A stretch of 64,000 nucleotides of DNA from positions 248,001 through 312,000 of the forward strand of contig CAVUKI010000007.1 of NCBI GenBank assembly GCA_963741995.1, given 5' to 3'. Under the pieces are notes generated by a model. That model made no database searches, was not told the origin of the DNA, and was given only the letters and a program-made list of their open reading frames with translations. This document shows positions 1-9,229 of this stretch, piece after piece. Positions within the stretch are counted from its first letter, which is position 1. Every line of letters begins with the position of its first letter. Position numbers and translations under genes: made by a program. Source of the stretch: Bog-473 sp963741995. GTDB lineage: Bacteria > Actinomycetota > Acidimicrobiia > Acidimicrobiales > RAAP-2.

Positions 1-217
1 AGCCGGCCACAATGAGGCCCAGGACGGCGTCGCCCAGGAATTCGAGACGCTCGTTGGAGGGCGCGCCGCCTTCCTGCTCGCCACACCAGCTCCGGTGGGC
101 GAGGGCATGCTGCAGGAGGCTCAAGTCGGCGAAGGAATGGCCAAGTCGCTCGGCCAGTGCGGCCGCCCCCTCAGCGCCGGTGTCAACCCGCCTCGAGCTT
201 GGCGTAGACGTAGTCAA
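1..217 (-). CDS. rnc: Ribonuclease III, N-terminal part (cut by window start)
   Basis: RNase III cleaves double-stranded RNA and matures rRNA precursors. Only about 70 N-terminal residues are present, because the gene runs off the left edge. The translated complement ends in the RNase III signature NERLEFLGDAVLGL, which carries the catalytic acidic residues of the family. There is no ATG or GTG near the expected start. The best in-frame candidate is a TTG at 217, which would overlap the end of acpP by about 35 bp, so the start is uncertain. The order plsX-acpP-rnc on one strand is the usual actinobacterial arrangement and supports the call. Confidence 0.85.
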   Translation of the reverse strand, partial: MTTSTPSSRRVDTGAEGAAALAERLGHSFADLSLLQHALAHRSWCGEQEGGAPSNERLEFLGDAVLGLIVAG

Positions 218-479
218 CCGCATCCCTCACCGTGCGCAGGTCCTCGAGGTCCTCGTCGTTGATGCGGAACCCCACCGTTCGTTCACCCAGCTCCTCTTCC
301 AGGGCTTCAACCAGCTCAATAAGGGCCAGCGAGTCGGCGTCGAGGTCCTCCGCGAAGGAAGCGCCCTCGGTGATCGACGACGGGTCCGTCTCGAGGATGT
401 CGGCCAGCTGGTCCCGGATCAGCTCGAAGACCCCGTTGCGGTCAAGAGGGCCCTGATGAGTGTGGGTTTCTGCTGGCAC
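183..479 (-). CDS. acpP: Acyl carrier protein
   Basis: Carries growing acyl chains on a 4'-phosphopantetheine arm during type II fatty acid synthesis in the cytosol. The protein is 98 residues and acidic. The attachment site is the DSL motif (Asp49-Ser50-Leu51), followed by the helix ALIELVEALEEELG typical of ACP helix II. It is slightly longer than the usual 75-80 residues because of an N-terminal extension of about 15 residues, so a later start cannot be excluded. It follows plsX and precedes rnc on the same strand, as expected for a lipid-synthesis operon. Confidence 0.95.
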   Translation of the reverse strand: MPAETHTHQGPLDRNGVFELIRDQLADILETDPSSITEGASFAEDLDADSLALIELVEALEEELGERTVGFRINDEDLEDLRTVRDAVDYVYAKLEAG

Positions 480-539
480 GCCGACAGTGTACGTCCCGCG
501 GGGCCGTAACCGCCCGTTTATGCCCCTTGAACTGGCCTT

Positions 540-1595
540 TTAGCCTAATTCGACCGTTCGGACCGCCGCCGCCACCTGGTCGACCAGCCCCCGGGTCGCA
601 CATTCGTGCGCCACCAGGACCGCGTTCATCATGGCGGTCGCATTCGAGGAGCCGTGGCTGATCACGCACACCCCGTCGGTCCCGAGCAGCATGGCCCCGC
701 CGGTGTTCTCGGGCTCGAATTCGGCCGCCACCGGCAGCAGGTGCGGGAGCAGGACCCCCGCCGCCTCCGTGGTGGCCTCGTCGGTCGAGAACACCCCCAG
801 AAGGGTGTCGAAGAGGAAGCGCAACGACCCCTCCAGCGCCTTGAGCGCCACGTTCCCCGTGAACCCGTCGGTCACGATGACGTCGGCCGGTGAGGGCAGC
901 AGGTCGCGACCCTCGAGGTTCCCGATGAACTCGAAGGCGCCGGTCCCCGCTTCGCCGGAGCCCACGTTGGCCGCTTTGACCAGCAGACCGTGGGTCTCCT
1001 TCACCAGCGGCGTGCCCTTCGTCGATTCTTCGCCGATGGAGAGGAGCCCGACCGACGGGGCGTCGGTGCCGAAGCGGGCGGACACGTAGGCGGCGCCCAT
1101 CTGGGCGAACTGCACCAGCATGGCGGGAGTGCACTCGGAGTTGGCCCCGGCGTCGACCAGCACGGCCGGCGTGCGGCCGAGCCGGGGCAGCGGTGTGGCG
1201 ATGCAGGGCCGCACCACACCGGGGAGCCGGCCCATGCGCAGCAGGGCGGAGGCCATGGTCGCACCCGTGTTGCCCGCCGACACCATGGCGGCGGCCTTCC
1301 CGTCCCGCACGAGCTCGGCGGCCCGGACCAGGGAGGAGTCCTTCTTGCGACGCACGCCGCCGGCCGGGTCCTCGTCCATGCCGATGACCTCGGTGCAGGG
1401 CACCAGCTCCAGGCCCTGGGTGTCGCCGACCAGCTCGGGCGGTCCGACGAGCACGATGCCGATGCCGTGTTGCTCGGAGGCCCGGCGGGCGCCCTCGACG
1501 ATTTCGCCGGGGGCCAAGTCACCACCCATGGCGTCGACGGCGACCGGGAGCGTGGCCAGCGTCTCGGGGCTGGGACGCTCGCCCCGGCGACTCAA
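540..1595 (-). CDS. plsX: Phosphate acyltransferase PlsX
   Basis: PlsX converts acyl-ACP and phosphate to acyl-phosphate, the first step of PlsX/PlsY phospholipid synthesis at the membrane. The protein is 351 residues, close to the family length. The N-terminal signature VAVDAMGGDLAP is near residue 18, and later blocks such as VSAGNTGATMASALL, LVDAGANSECTP and VIVTDGFTGNVALK match the family. The chosen start is a TTG one base after the rpmF stop, because no ATG or GTG lies in frame before the signature. The rpmF-plsX-acpP order is conserved across many bacteria. Confidence 0.95.
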   Translation of the reverse strand: MSRRGERPSPETLATLPVAVDAMGGDLAPGEIVEGARRASEQHGIGIVLVGPPELVGDTQGLELVPCTEVIGMDEDPAGGVRRKKDSSLVRAAELVRDGKAAAMVSAGNTGATMASALLRMGRLPGVVRPCIATPLPRLGRTPAVLVDAGANSECTPAMLVQFAQMGAAYVSARFGTDAPSVGLLSIGEESTKGTPLVKETHGLLVKAANVGSGEAGTGAFEFIGNLEGRDLLPSPADVIVTDGFTGNVALKALEGSLRFLFDTLLGVFSTDEATTEAAGVLLPHLLPVAAEFEPENTGGAMLLGTDGVCVISHGSSNATAMMNAVLVAHECATRGLVDQVAAAVRTVELG

Positions 1596-1596
1596 G

Positions 1597-1776
1597 TCAG
1601 TCGACCTCGACTGCTTGGCGTCCCTTGTACCAGCCGCAGCTGGGGCAGACCACGTGGGGCGTCTTGGAGGCCTGGCAGTGTGGGCACACGCTGCGAGGCG
1701 GCCGTTCGAGCCGCCACGCCCCAGCCAGGTGGCTGCGGCCCTTGGCCTTGGACTTCTTCTTCTTGGGGACGGCCAT
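1597..1776 (-). CDS. rpmF: 50S ribosomal protein L32 (zinc-binding form)
   Basis: Small basic protein of the large ribosomal subunit, 59 residues. It starts MAVPKKKKSKAKGR, the standard L32 N-terminus, and holds two CxxC pairs (Cys31/Cys34 and Cys44/Cys47) that would bind one zinc ion. The stop codon lies one base before the plsX start, so the two are almost certainly co-transcribed. A zinc-binding L32 often has a zinc-free paralog elsewhere under Zur control, but none is visible here. Confidence 0.96.
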   Translation of the reverse strand: MAVPKKKKSKAKGRSHLAGAWRLERPPRSVCPHCQASKTPHVVCPSCGWYKGRQAVEVD

Positions 1777-1844
1777 AGCGGAACTCCAACGATCGATTCG
1801 GGCGCACGAGCGCTCTCGGACGGTGCCGGACCGGGAAGGACCGG

Positions 1845-2378
1845 CTACCGGAGCACGTCGAGATTAGCCCACCGGGGATCGCGTGGGGCAACGCAGCCAC
1901 AGTCGCCCTCGTTGCGGTTGGCCCCGCACTGGGCGCACAGGCCGGCGCAGTCCTCCCGGCACAGCGGCGCCATGGGCAGCTCGAGCACGACGGCGTCGCG
2001 GGCCAGCGGCCCCAGGTCGATGGTCCCGTCGACGATCGGGTAGAGCTCCTCGTCGGACACTCCGGCCAGCGGGGCGTCGGCGAAGCGCTCGTGCACGGGG
2101 ATGCGCAGCTCGCCCGACACGGGCTCGGCGCAGCGCCGGCAGATCCCGGTCCACGGCGCGGTGACGGTCCCGGCGACGTCGATCCCGCCCTCGAACGGCG
2201 TGAGCGTCACGTCGACCTCTATCTCGTCGCCCGCCGGCACGACGCTGCGGCCGGGGTCGATCCCGGCCTCATTGATGGGGCCGGCCTGGGGCACCTCGCC
2301 CCGTCGCACCTCGTGCACGGCCTGACCCGGCGAGCGGCGGAGCCGCGCCACCTGGACCACGAAAGGGTCGCCGGCCAT
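1845..2378 (-). CDS. YceD/DUF177 family protein
   Basis: Member of the DUF177 (YceD) family, usually encoded directly before rpmF and linked in other bacteria to 23S rRNA accumulation. The exact activity is not established. The protein is 177 residues. A CxxC pair (GICRRC) lies mid-protein, and the C-terminus holds a cysteine cluster (CREDCAGLCAQCGANRNEGD and a following CGC) typical of the family and likely to bind metal. It lies 68 bp upstream of rpmF and 13 bp downstream of the coiled-coil gene, on the same strand. Confidence 0.9.
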   Translation of the reverse strand: MAGDPFVVQVARLRRSPGQAVHEVRRGEVPQAGPINEAGIDPGRSVVPAGDEIEVDVTLTPFEGGIDVAGTVTAPWTGICRRCAEPVSGELRIPVHERFADAPLAGVSDEELYPIVDGTIDLGPLARDAVVLELPMAPLCREDCAGLCAQCGANRNEGDCGCVAPRDPRWANLDVLR

Positions 2379-2391
2379 CAGACGGCATCCA

Positions 2392-2955
2392 CTACGACTG
2401 ATCCTGGTCGAAGAAGCCGTCCTCCTCCGTCCCAGCAGCGTCGACGACCGGCGTGGTGTCCAGGGACGGCGCGGCCAGCCTGGCCCGGCCGGCCTGGACT
2501 GTCCGGGTGAGCCGGTCCAGCACGATCTCCATGCCGGCCAGCTTGGTGTCCACGAAGTCCTCGGCCTGGTGGCGGAGCGTCCGGGCCTCTTCGTTGGCGT
2601 CGTCGAGGATGCGTTGCGCCACCGAGTTGGCCTGGCGCACGATCTCGGTGCGTTGCACCATGTGCTCCGCCTGGGCGCGCACGTCGTCCATGAGGGCTTC
2701 GGCGTCGCGGTTGCGCTCCGCCATGAACTCCTCCCGCTCGCGCAGGAGCCAGCGCGCCTGGCGGAGCTCGTCGGGCAGGCACTCGATGGCCGACTGGACC
2801 AGCGAGGTCACCTCTTCCCGCGAGACCATCACCGATGAGGACAGCGGCATCGACTTGGCGGCAGCCATGAGGTCCAGCAGCTGGTTGAGTATCGACTCGA
2901 TCCCGACCTCTTCCACCGGCGGATCGTCGTCCACGTCGAGGAACTGGTCGCTCAT
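2392..2955 (-). CDS. DivIVA-like coiled-coil protein
   Basis: A 187-residue, very acidic protein predicted to be mostly helical. A long heptad-rich stretch runs from about residue 60 to 150 (for example LLREREEFMAERNRDAEALM). Such proteins in this position are often auto-annotated as DivIVA/SepIVA-like or as ATP-synthase subunit b-like because of the coiled coil. I infer a structural or cell-envelope role but cannot prove it. The start ATG overlaps the coaD stop by 4 bp (ATGA), which fixes the start and implies translational coupling. SepIVA-like proteins in mycobacteria are polar growth factors. Confidence 0.7.
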   Translation of the reverse strand: MSDQFLDVDDDPPVEEVGIESILNQLLDLMAAAKSMPLSSSVMVSREEVTSLVQSAIECLPDELRQARWLLREREEFMAERNRDAEALMDDVRAQAEHMVQRTEIVRQANSVAQRILDDANEEARTLRHQAEDFVDTKLAGMEIVLDRLTRTVQAGRARLAAPSLDTTPVVDAAGTEEDGFFDQDQS

Positions 2956-3455
2956 TCCTCGTCACCGCCCAACGGCCCGTTCTCATACTTGGCCTTCAGC
3001 TGCTCCGCCACGGCCTTGGGCACGAAGGCGGAGACGTCGCCACCGAAGCGGGCCACCTCGCGCACGAGTTTGGAGGCCACGAAGGACCACTCGGGACTCG
3101 TGGGGATGAAGATCGTCTCGACGCCGGAGAGGTGCTTGTTCATCTGGGCCATCTGCATCTCGGCCTCGAAGTCCGACACCGCCCGCAAACCCCGGACGAT
3201 CGCCGAGGCGCCGACGTCCCGGGCGACGTTGACCAGCAGCGTCGACACCGACACGATCCGCACGGACGGGAGGTGGGCGACCACCTCCTCCAACATGGCC
3301 TGGCGCTCCTGCAGATCGAAGAGCGCGGTGCTCTTCTGGGGATTGCGCAACGCGGCCACGACCACTTCGTCGAAGAGGTGGCTGGCCCGCTCGACGATTT
3401 CGAGGTGCCCGTTGTGAAAGGGGTCGAAGGACCCGGGAAAAAGCCCGACTTTCAC
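2952..3455 (-). CDS. coaD: Pantetheine-phosphate adenylyltransferase
   Basis: Transfers AMP from ATP to 4'-phosphopantetheine, giving dephospho-CoA, the penultimate step of CoA synthesis. The protein is 167 residues, a normal CoaD length. The nucleotidyltransferase motif GSFDPFHNGHLEIVERA is at the N-terminus, and the second signature (KLVREVARFGGDVSAFVP, a variant of the usual S-S-x-x-R-E region) is near the C-terminus. A GTG start at 3455 is chosen because it overlaps the rsmD stop as GTGA and lies directly before the conserved strand VKVGLFPG. The stop overlaps the next gene's ATG. Confidence 0.95.
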   Translation of the reverse strand: MKVGLFPGSFDPFHNGHLEIVERASHLFDEVVVAALRNPQKSTALFDLQERQAMLEEVVAHLPSVRIVSVSTLLVNVARDVGASAIVRGLRAVSDFEAEMQMAQMNKHLSGVETIFIPTSPEWSFVASKLVREVARFGGDVSAFVPKAVAEQLKAKYENGPLGGDEE

Positions 3456-3988
3456 GAACCGTCTCCGCTGTGATGAGCCACGGTGACGAGCGTACCGCCG
3501 TACCGCCGCTCTCTCGCGACCACCCAGGCCTCGGGCAGCACAATTGGCGCCGCCGATTCCATGACGACGGCATCCGCACGCAGCGCGCCGAGGAGCGCCG
3601 GCCAGTCCTCGAAGTCGTAGGGCGGATCGCACAAGGCGAGGTCGAACGACCCGGCTGCCGCGGACTCGAGCCATCCCGGCAGCGCGGCCCGCACCAACGT
3701 GGCCGGCTCGTCGTCGAGCCCCACCGCCGCGAGGTTCTGGCGGACGGCGGCCAACGCGTCCGGATCCAGGTCGACGAAGGTGGACGACGCCGCCCCCCGG
3801 GAAAGCGCCTCCACCCCCAGCGCGCCACTGCCACAGAACAGGTCGACCACCGTCAGGCCTTCGACGCCGCCCCGGGAACCAAGGATGTCGAAGATGGCTT
3901 CACGCACCCGGTCCGACGTCGGTCGCACGGACCCCGGGAGCTTGGCCGGCAGCCGGCGCCCACGGCTCCGGCCTCCGATGACCCGCAT
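3452..3988 (-). CDS. rsmD: 16S rRNA (guanine966-N2)-methyltransferase RsmD
   Basis: Methylates G966 of 16S rRNA with S-adenosylmethionine. The protein is 178 residues. Visible motifs are the N-terminal MRVIGGRSRGRRL, VRPTSDRVREAIFDIL, the SAM-binding motif DLFCGSGALGVEALSRGA, and the catalytic motif LCDPPYDF. It lies between recG and coaD, the usual neighbours. ATG 3988 is preferred; GTG at 3994 or 3997 would add two or three residues. The TGA stop overlaps the GTG of coaD. Confidence 0.95.
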   Translation of the reverse strand: MRVIGGRSRGRRLPAKLPGSVRPTSDRVREAIFDILGSRGGVEGLTVVDLFCGSGALGVEALSRGAASSTFVDLDPDALAAVRQNLAAVGLDDEPATLVRAALPGWLESAAAGSFDLALCDPPYDFEDWPALLGALRADAVVMESAAPIVLPEAWVVARERRYGGTLVTVAHHSGDGS

Positions 3989-4011
3989 CGCCACCACCCT
4001 ACGGTGGCTCG

Positions 4012-6168
4012 TTAGCTCTTGAAGAGGTACTCCCCCTCGTCCTCGCCCAACAGCAGCTTGACCTCGTCGGCCAGGTCGGGATGCGCCTGCAGCTGCGGGT
4101 CCTCGTCGACCATGGCCTCGGCCACCCGGCGCGCCTCGCCCAGCAGCACCATGTCGCCGGCGTCGGTGAGCGAGGCCAAGCGCAGGTCGCTCTGCCCCTT
4201 CTGGCGGGCGCCGAGCAGGGTCCCCTCCCCCCGCACGCGCAGGTCCGCCTCGGCCAGGGCGAACCCGTCTGTCGATCCGGCCACCGCCGTCAGCCGCTCG
4301 TTGCCCTCCTCGCCGCCGAGCAGGTAGCACCAGCTGGCCGTGCCACCGCGGCCGACCCGGCCCCGCAACTGGTGCAACTGGGCGATCCCGAAACGGTCGG
4401 CGCTCTCCACCACCATGACGGTGGCCTCGGGGACGTCGACGCCGACCTCAATGACCGTGGTGGCGACCAGGACGTCGAGCGCGCCCGTGCGGAACCGGTC
4501 CATGACCTCCTCGCGGGCGGCGGCCGCCATCTGGCCGTGCATGAGCCCGACCCGCAACCCCGCCAGCTCCCCGGCCGCCAGCCGCTCGAACTCCTCGCTG
4601 GCCGACTTGGCCTCCACCCGCAGCGAGTCACTGACCAGCGGGCACACGACGAAGGCGCGATGCCCGGCCGCCGCTTCCTCGCGCACCCGGTCCCAGGCGG
4701 GCCCGTCCCCGCCGGGCCCGTCGTCGGGCAGCCACTGGGTCGTCACGGGCTGACGGCCGGGCGGCAGCTCGTCCAGGGTGGTCAGGTCGAGATCGCCGAA
4801 GATCACCATGGCGGCCGTGCGCGGGATCGGCGTCGCCGTCATCACCAGCAGGTCGGGGTCGCCGTCGGTGCCCTTGGCGCGCAGCGTGGCGCGCTGTTCC
4901 ACGCCGAAGCGGTGCTGCTCGTCGATCACCACCGCGCCGAGAGATCCGAACGCGACCTCCTCGGTCAACAACGCGTGGGTCCCCACGACAAGGCCCACCT
5001 CGCCCGAGGCCAGGCCCTGGAGCACGGCGGTGCGCGCCTTGCCCTTGACCCGACTGGTGAGGAGCTCCACGCGCACCTCGCCCCCGGCCATGCCGCCGGG
5101 GCCCTCCAGTTCACCGAGCAGGGCCCGCACGGCAGAGAAGTGCTGTTCGGCCAGCACCTCGGTGGGCACCATCAAGGCGCCCTGGTGCCCGCTCTGCACG
5201 GCCGCCAGCAGCGCCGCCAGCGCCACCACCGTCTTGCCCGAGCCGACGTCGCCCTGCAGCAGGCGGTGCATGGGGAACGGCCCGGCCATGTCGGCCACGA
5301 TGACGGCCAGGGCGCGGCGTTGGGCCTTCGTGAGCTCGTAGGGCAGGCGGGCCAGGAAGCGCGCCACCAGCGTGTCGCCCACCCCGCCGGTGACCTCCCG
5401 GGGCGACACGGCGTGGTGCAGCGCGCGGGCGTTGACCTCGAAGGCCCGGCGGCGCAGCACCAGCGCCAGTTGCAACCGGAAGAGCTCGTCGAAGACCAGC
5501 CGGCGGCGCGCCGGCTCGACCACCTGGAGCGATTCGGGCCCGTGGATGGCCCGGAAGGCCTCCGTGCGTCCCCACAGGTCGATGGAGGTCCGCCACTCGT
5601 CGGGGAGCGGGTCGGCGAACTCCCCGGCCCGCTCGAGGGCCTCCGCCACGAACTCCCCGATCTCCCACGACGTCAGGCCGGCCTTGGCCGAGGCCGGGTA
5701 CACGGGCAGGATGCGCAACGTCCGCCGGCCGGGCGTCACGCCCGCCACCACGTCGACGACGGGGTTGGTCAGCTGGCGGGCGCCCCGGTACTCCGTCACC
5801 TTGCCGAAGAAGATCGCCTCGGTGCCGGCCTCGAGCTGCTTGGCCCGCCAGGGCTGGTTGAAGAACACGATCTTGAGCCGGCCGGTGTCGTCGCGCACCA
5901 CGACGTCGACGACGGCCCGGCCCGTCCGGGCGCGCCGCGCGCTCGCCGACTGCACCGTGGCCAGCACGGCCGCCTCGTCACCGACCTGCAGGTCCGAGAC
6001 GTCGGCCTGGCGGGTGCGATCGATGTAGCGGCGCGGATACGTCGTCAGGAGATCGAGGACCGTCTCCACACCGAGCTCGGCCAGCCGTCCGGCCTTGCGC
6101 TCGGACACCGACTCGAGCACGGACACCTCCCGCAGGCTCAGGTCGCTGAGTGTGCGGCCTTTACTCAA
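4012..6168 (-). CDS. recG: ATP-dependent DNA helicase RecG
   Basis: Branch-migrating helicase that remodels stalled replication forks and Holliday junctions. The protein is 718 residues, full length. The N-terminal wedge/OB region occupies about 50-150. Helicase motif I GDVGSGKT is at 306-313, motif II DEQH at 416-419, and motif III TATPIPRT at about 444. QLRGRVGRG (motif VI) is near residue 610. The C-terminus ends in YLFKS. The start overlaps the preceding DAK2-domain gene by about 8 bp, and rsmD follows after 23 bp. All catalytic motifs are intact. Confidence 0.96.
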   Translation of the reverse strand: MSKGRTLSDLSLREVSVLESVSERKAGRLAELGVETVLDLLTTYPRRYIDRTRQADVSDLQVGDEAAVLATVQSASARRARTGRAVVDVVVRDDTGRLKIVFFNQPWRAKQLEAGTEAIFFGKVTEYRGARQLTNPVVDVVAGVTPGRRTLRILPVYPASAKAGLTSWEIGEFVAEALERAGEFADPLPDEWRTSIDLWGRTEAFRAIHGPESLQVVEPARRRLVFDELFRLQLALVLRRRAFEVNARALHHAVSPREVTGGVGDTLVARFLARLPYELTKAQRRALAVIVADMAGPFPMHRLLQGDVGSGKTVVALAALLAAVQSGHQGALMVPTEVLAEQHFSAVRALLGELEGPGGMAGGEVRVELLTSRVKGKARTAVLQGLASGEVGLVVGTHALLTEEVAFGSLGAVVIDEQHRFGVEQRATLRAKGTDGDPDLLVMTATPIPRTAAMVIFGDLDLTTLDELPPGRQPVTTQWLPDDGPGGDGPAWDRVREEAAAGHRAFVVCPLVSDSLRVEAKSASEEFERLAAGELAGLRVGLMHGQMAAAAREEVMDRFRTGALDVLVATTVIEVGVDVPEATVMVVESADRFGIAQLHQLRGRVGRGGTASWCYLLGGEEGNERLTAVAGSTDGFALAEADLRVRGEGTLLGARQKGQSDLRLASLTDAGDMVLLGEARRVAEAMVDEDPQLQAHPDLADEVKLLLGEDEGEYLFKS

Positions 6169-7842
6169 TCCCCAACAGGTACGGGTAGAGAGGCTGGCCG
6201 CCCTGGTGCGCCTCGACCGCGACGTCGGGGTGCTCCTCGGTGAGCCACTCCTCTATGCGCCTGGTGTCGGCGACGCGGGCGCCCTCGCCCTCAATGAGCG
6301 TCACGAGCTCGTGCGTCGGAAGCAACAGGCGGCTCAGGAGCAGGCGGGTACAGACGACGATGTTGTCGGAGACGGCGACGACGCCGTCCCGCGAGATGCC
6401 GATGAAGTCGCCCTCGTGGACCTCGCCGGCGTCGGTCATGGTGTCGCGCACCGCCCGCGTGACCTCGGCCGGCACGACGCGGGCGGCCGACTCGGACATG
6501 GTGGCCACGTTGGCGTCGGCCTCGGCCGCCGGGTCGTAGGCCAGCAACGCGGCGAAGCCCTCCACGATGGAGCCGGTCGCCACCACCCGGACCGTCTTGC
6601 CGCTCAGCGCGTCGACCTGCTCGGCCACGGGCCCGATGTTCTTGTTGTTGGGCAGGATCACCACCTGGTCCGAGCCCACCGACTCGACCGCCTTGACCAG
6701 ATCGGCCGTCGCCGGGTTCATGGTCTGGCCACCGACGACCAGATGGTGGACGCCGAGGGAACGGAAGATGCGCCCGATGCCGTCGCCCGAGACGACCGCC
6801 ACCACGCTCGTGGTGGGCGGCGGACCGGCGCCCTCGGTGCTGGGGCCCGCCCCGGGCGCACCCACGCTCTCGCGCACCCAACGCTCTTCTTCGACTTGCT
6901 CGTCGAGGTCGGTGACCCTGATGCGGCGGGGTCGCCCGGCGTCGACGCCGGCCTCGACGGCGGCGCCGATGTCATTGGTGTGGATGTGGCAGTTCCACAG
7001 CCCGTCGCCCCCGACCACGACGATGGAGTCGCCGATGCCCGCCCAGACCTCCTTGAAGGCCTCAATGGAATCGTCGGGCGCATTGAGGAAGTACATGACC
7101 TCGTAGCGCAGACTCCCCGACGGGGTGCTCCCCCGACGCCGCCGTCGTGGCCCGACCCCGACGTCAGGGCCCCGTTGAGATGGCTGAGGTCCGGGGCGTC
7201 CACTCCCGACGGCTCGGGCAAGGGCCGGCCGTCGAGCACCAGGAGGAAGGCATCGAGCAGGAGGAGGTACCCGCGGCCGCCCGCATCGACCACCCCGGCC
7301 TGGGCCAGGACGGGCAGCATGTCGGGCGTGCGGGCCAGGGCGTCGGCCGCCTCACCAAGGGCGCTCTCCACCACGCCCACCAGGCCGGACCCGTGCCCCG
7401 CTCCGACCGCCGCCGCGTCGGCCACCGTCAGGATCGTCCCCTCGACCGGGCGCACCACCGCCCGCCGGGCCAGCTCGGAGGCGTGGCCGATGGCGTCCAC
7501 CAGGACGTCGGGGCCGACGCCGCCCTCCTCGGCGCCCGCCATCCGCTCGCTCATGCCCCGGAGGAGCTGCGAGAGGATCACGCCCGAGTTCCCCCGGGCG
7601 CCCATCAGGGAGCCGTGGCCGATGGCCTTGCACACCTCGGTCAGCCCGGCCCCCGCCTCGACGCCCTGGAGCTCGGCGACCACCGCTTCGAGGGTCAGGG
7701 CCATGTTGGTGCCCGTGTCCCCGTCGGGCACCGGGTAGACGTTGAGGCGGTTGATGTCGGCCTGGTGCAGGCGCAGGGCGTCCCGGTAGCCCCCCATCAC
7801 GGCGCGCAGGTCATCGGCGCCGAGCGTCGCCGGGGAGGTCAT
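6161..7842 (-). CDS. fakA: DAK2-domain fatty-acid kinase (FakA/YloV-like), split by a frameshift
   Basis: FakA-type proteins phosphorylate fatty acids bound to a FakB partner; actinobacterial members next to recG are often just called DAK2-domain proteins. The N-terminal half (from ATG 7842) has the DhaL-like ADP/Mg site NVYPVPDGDTGTNMALTL and MGARGNSGVILSQLLRG. The C-terminal half has MYFLNAPDDSIEAFKEVWAG, GDGLWNCHIHTNDIGAA and NNKNIGPVAEQ. The two halves are in different reading frames. The switch must fall in the Gly/Ser-rich linker around 7100-7150, next to a run of five G. As written, two products of about 240 and 310+ residues would be made. This may be a sequencing error or a real mutation. 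Confidence 0.85.
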
Positions 7843-7923
7843 GGCAGGGGATGCTAACCTTTCACCCGTTCGTGAAGGCCTGCGTGGTCCGTCGACCGCG
7901 GCCTCCCCCAGGAAGGTTCTCCA

Positions 7924-8145
7924 ATGGCAGCAGTGTGCGATATCTGTGGCAAGAAGCCCTCGTTCGGTATGAACGTGAGCCACTCCCACCGTCGTACCAA
8001 GCGGCGTTGGAACCCCAACATCCAGCGGGTGCGGGCCGTCGTCGACGGTGCTCCCAAGCGGTTGCACGTCTGCACCTCGTGCATCCGGGCCGGCAAGGTG
8101 ACGAAGCCGCTGCGGCGGACGCACCAGCCCAGCGCCACCAGCTGA
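7924..8145 (+). CDS. rpmB: 50S ribosomal protein L28 (zinc-binding form)
   Basis: Large-subunit ribosomal protein of 73 residues. It begins MAAVCDICGKKPSFGMNVSHS, then shows RRTKRRWNPNIQRVRAVVDG, and a second CxxC (VCTSCIRAGKV). The two CxxC pairs make it the zinc-binding type. A purine-rich AGGAAGG lies about 8 bases before the ATG. It is transcribed away from the DAK2-domain gene, from a short shared intergenic region of about 80 bp that must hold both promoters. Confidence 0.97.
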   Translation: MAAVCDICGKKPSFGMNVSHSHRRTKRRWNPNIQRVRAVVDGAPKRLHVCTSCIRAGKVTKPLRRTHQPSATS

Positions 8146-8216
8146 CCCAACACCCGGCGTGACGCCTCAGGTCTTCGGCTTCCCCCGCTCAAGGGGGCGC
8201 ACGAGAACGAGGCCGG

Positions 8217-9167
8217 CTACCCCAGCCGGTGCTGCCAGCCCAGCCGCTCGAGCGGGCCGTCGCCGAAGAGCCGCATCGCGGGGTCCGACACCATGGTGCC
8301 GACCAGCGCCGGGAGCCGAAGCCCTTCCTGCTCGAAAGAGGCGATGAGGCCGTCCGCGTCCGAACTGCTCACGGTGAGTAACAGCTCGTAATCCTCGCCG
8401 CCCCCCAGGGCCTCGTCGAGGGTCGCCCCTTCCGTTGCCGGCACCTCGTCCAGGCGGAACCCGACGACCGAGGCGTCGGCCAGCCGGTGCAGGTCCAGCG
8501 CCAGACCGTCGGAGACGTCGATCATGGCGTGCGCCCCTTCCCGCCGGGCGACCTCGCCCTCGCGCAACCTCGCCAGCGGGCGCCGGTAGGCGGCACCCGG
8601 CCCGGTGCCGGTCCGCAGCGCCCGCAGTCCTGCCGCGGATCCGCCGCACGGGCCTGTGAGGACGAGCACGTCGTCAGGCTGTGCCCCCGACCTCGAGACC
8701 GGTGCCCCGCCGTCCTCGACCGTCCCGAGCACCGTCACCGCCACCACCAGCACGCCCGACTCCGAGACGTCGCCCCCGACCACAGGACAACCGCTCACCA
8801 CCGAGGCCTCGGCCACGCCCTCCATGACGCCGAGGGCCAGCTCGCCTTCGCCCGAGCCGCCGGGCACGCACAGCGCCACCAAAGCGGCCAGCGGGGCGGC
8901 TCCCATGGCGGCCAGATCGCTCAGTGCGCCCATCAGGGCCTTCCAGCCCACGTCAGCGGGGCTGCAGAGGGAAAGGTCGACATGCACGCCCTCCACCACG
9001 CTGTCGACGGAGGCCAGCAGCGGTCGGCCGCCCGCCAGTTCCAGGACGGCGGCGTCGTCGCGCAACCCGAAGGCCTCGATTCCATTTCCGACCATGCCTC
9101 GGATACGCTCTAAGACCTCGTCTTCCTCGACGGGACGGGTTATGTGCCGAGGTTTGGGGGATCCCAC
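8217..9167 (-). CDS. thiL: Thiamine-monophosphate kinase
   Basis: Phosphorylates thiamine monophosphate to thiamine diphosphate with ATP. The protein is 316 residues, normal for ThiL. Recognisable blocks are GLRDDAAVL, the substrate/metal block LLASVDSVVEGVHVDL, DVGWKALMGALSDLAAMGA, CPVVGGDVSES, AMIDVSDGLALDLHRLAD and LGGGEDYELLLTV. A GTG start at 9167 is used because there is no nearer ATG before the conserved N-terminal block. It is divergent from pckG. Confidence 0.94.
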   Translation of the reverse strand: MGSPKPRHITRPVEEDEVLERIRGMVGNGIEAFGLRDDAAVLELAGGRPLLASVDSVVEGVHVDLSLCSPADVGWKALMGALSDLAAMGAAPLAALVALCVPGGSGEGELALGVMEGVAEASVVSGCPVVGGDVSESGVLVVAVTVLGTVEDGGAPVSRSGAQPDDVLVLTGPCGGSAAGLRALRTGTGPGAAYRRPLARLREGEVARREGAHAMIDVSDGLALDLHRLADASVVGFRLDEVPATEGATLDEALGGGEDYELLLTVSSSDADGLIASFEQEGLRLPALVGTMVSDPAMRLFGDGPLERLGWQHRLG

Positions 9168-9229
9168 GTCACATGCCTAGCATTGGACCCCACCGAAACC
9201 GGCCGGACGAAGGAGTAGATCCCCCCGAC

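Noticed and set aside
4081..6243. Very long plus-strand open frame opposite recG
   Set aside because: It is a GC-driven antisense shadow: its product is Gly/His/Arg/Pro-rich without any motif, while recG on the other strand has every helicase motif.
7924..9167. Intrinsic terminator between rpmB and thiL (CCCCC-GCTCAA-GGGGG near 8182-8197)
   Set aside because: Only a 5-bp stem without a U-tract, too weak to call.
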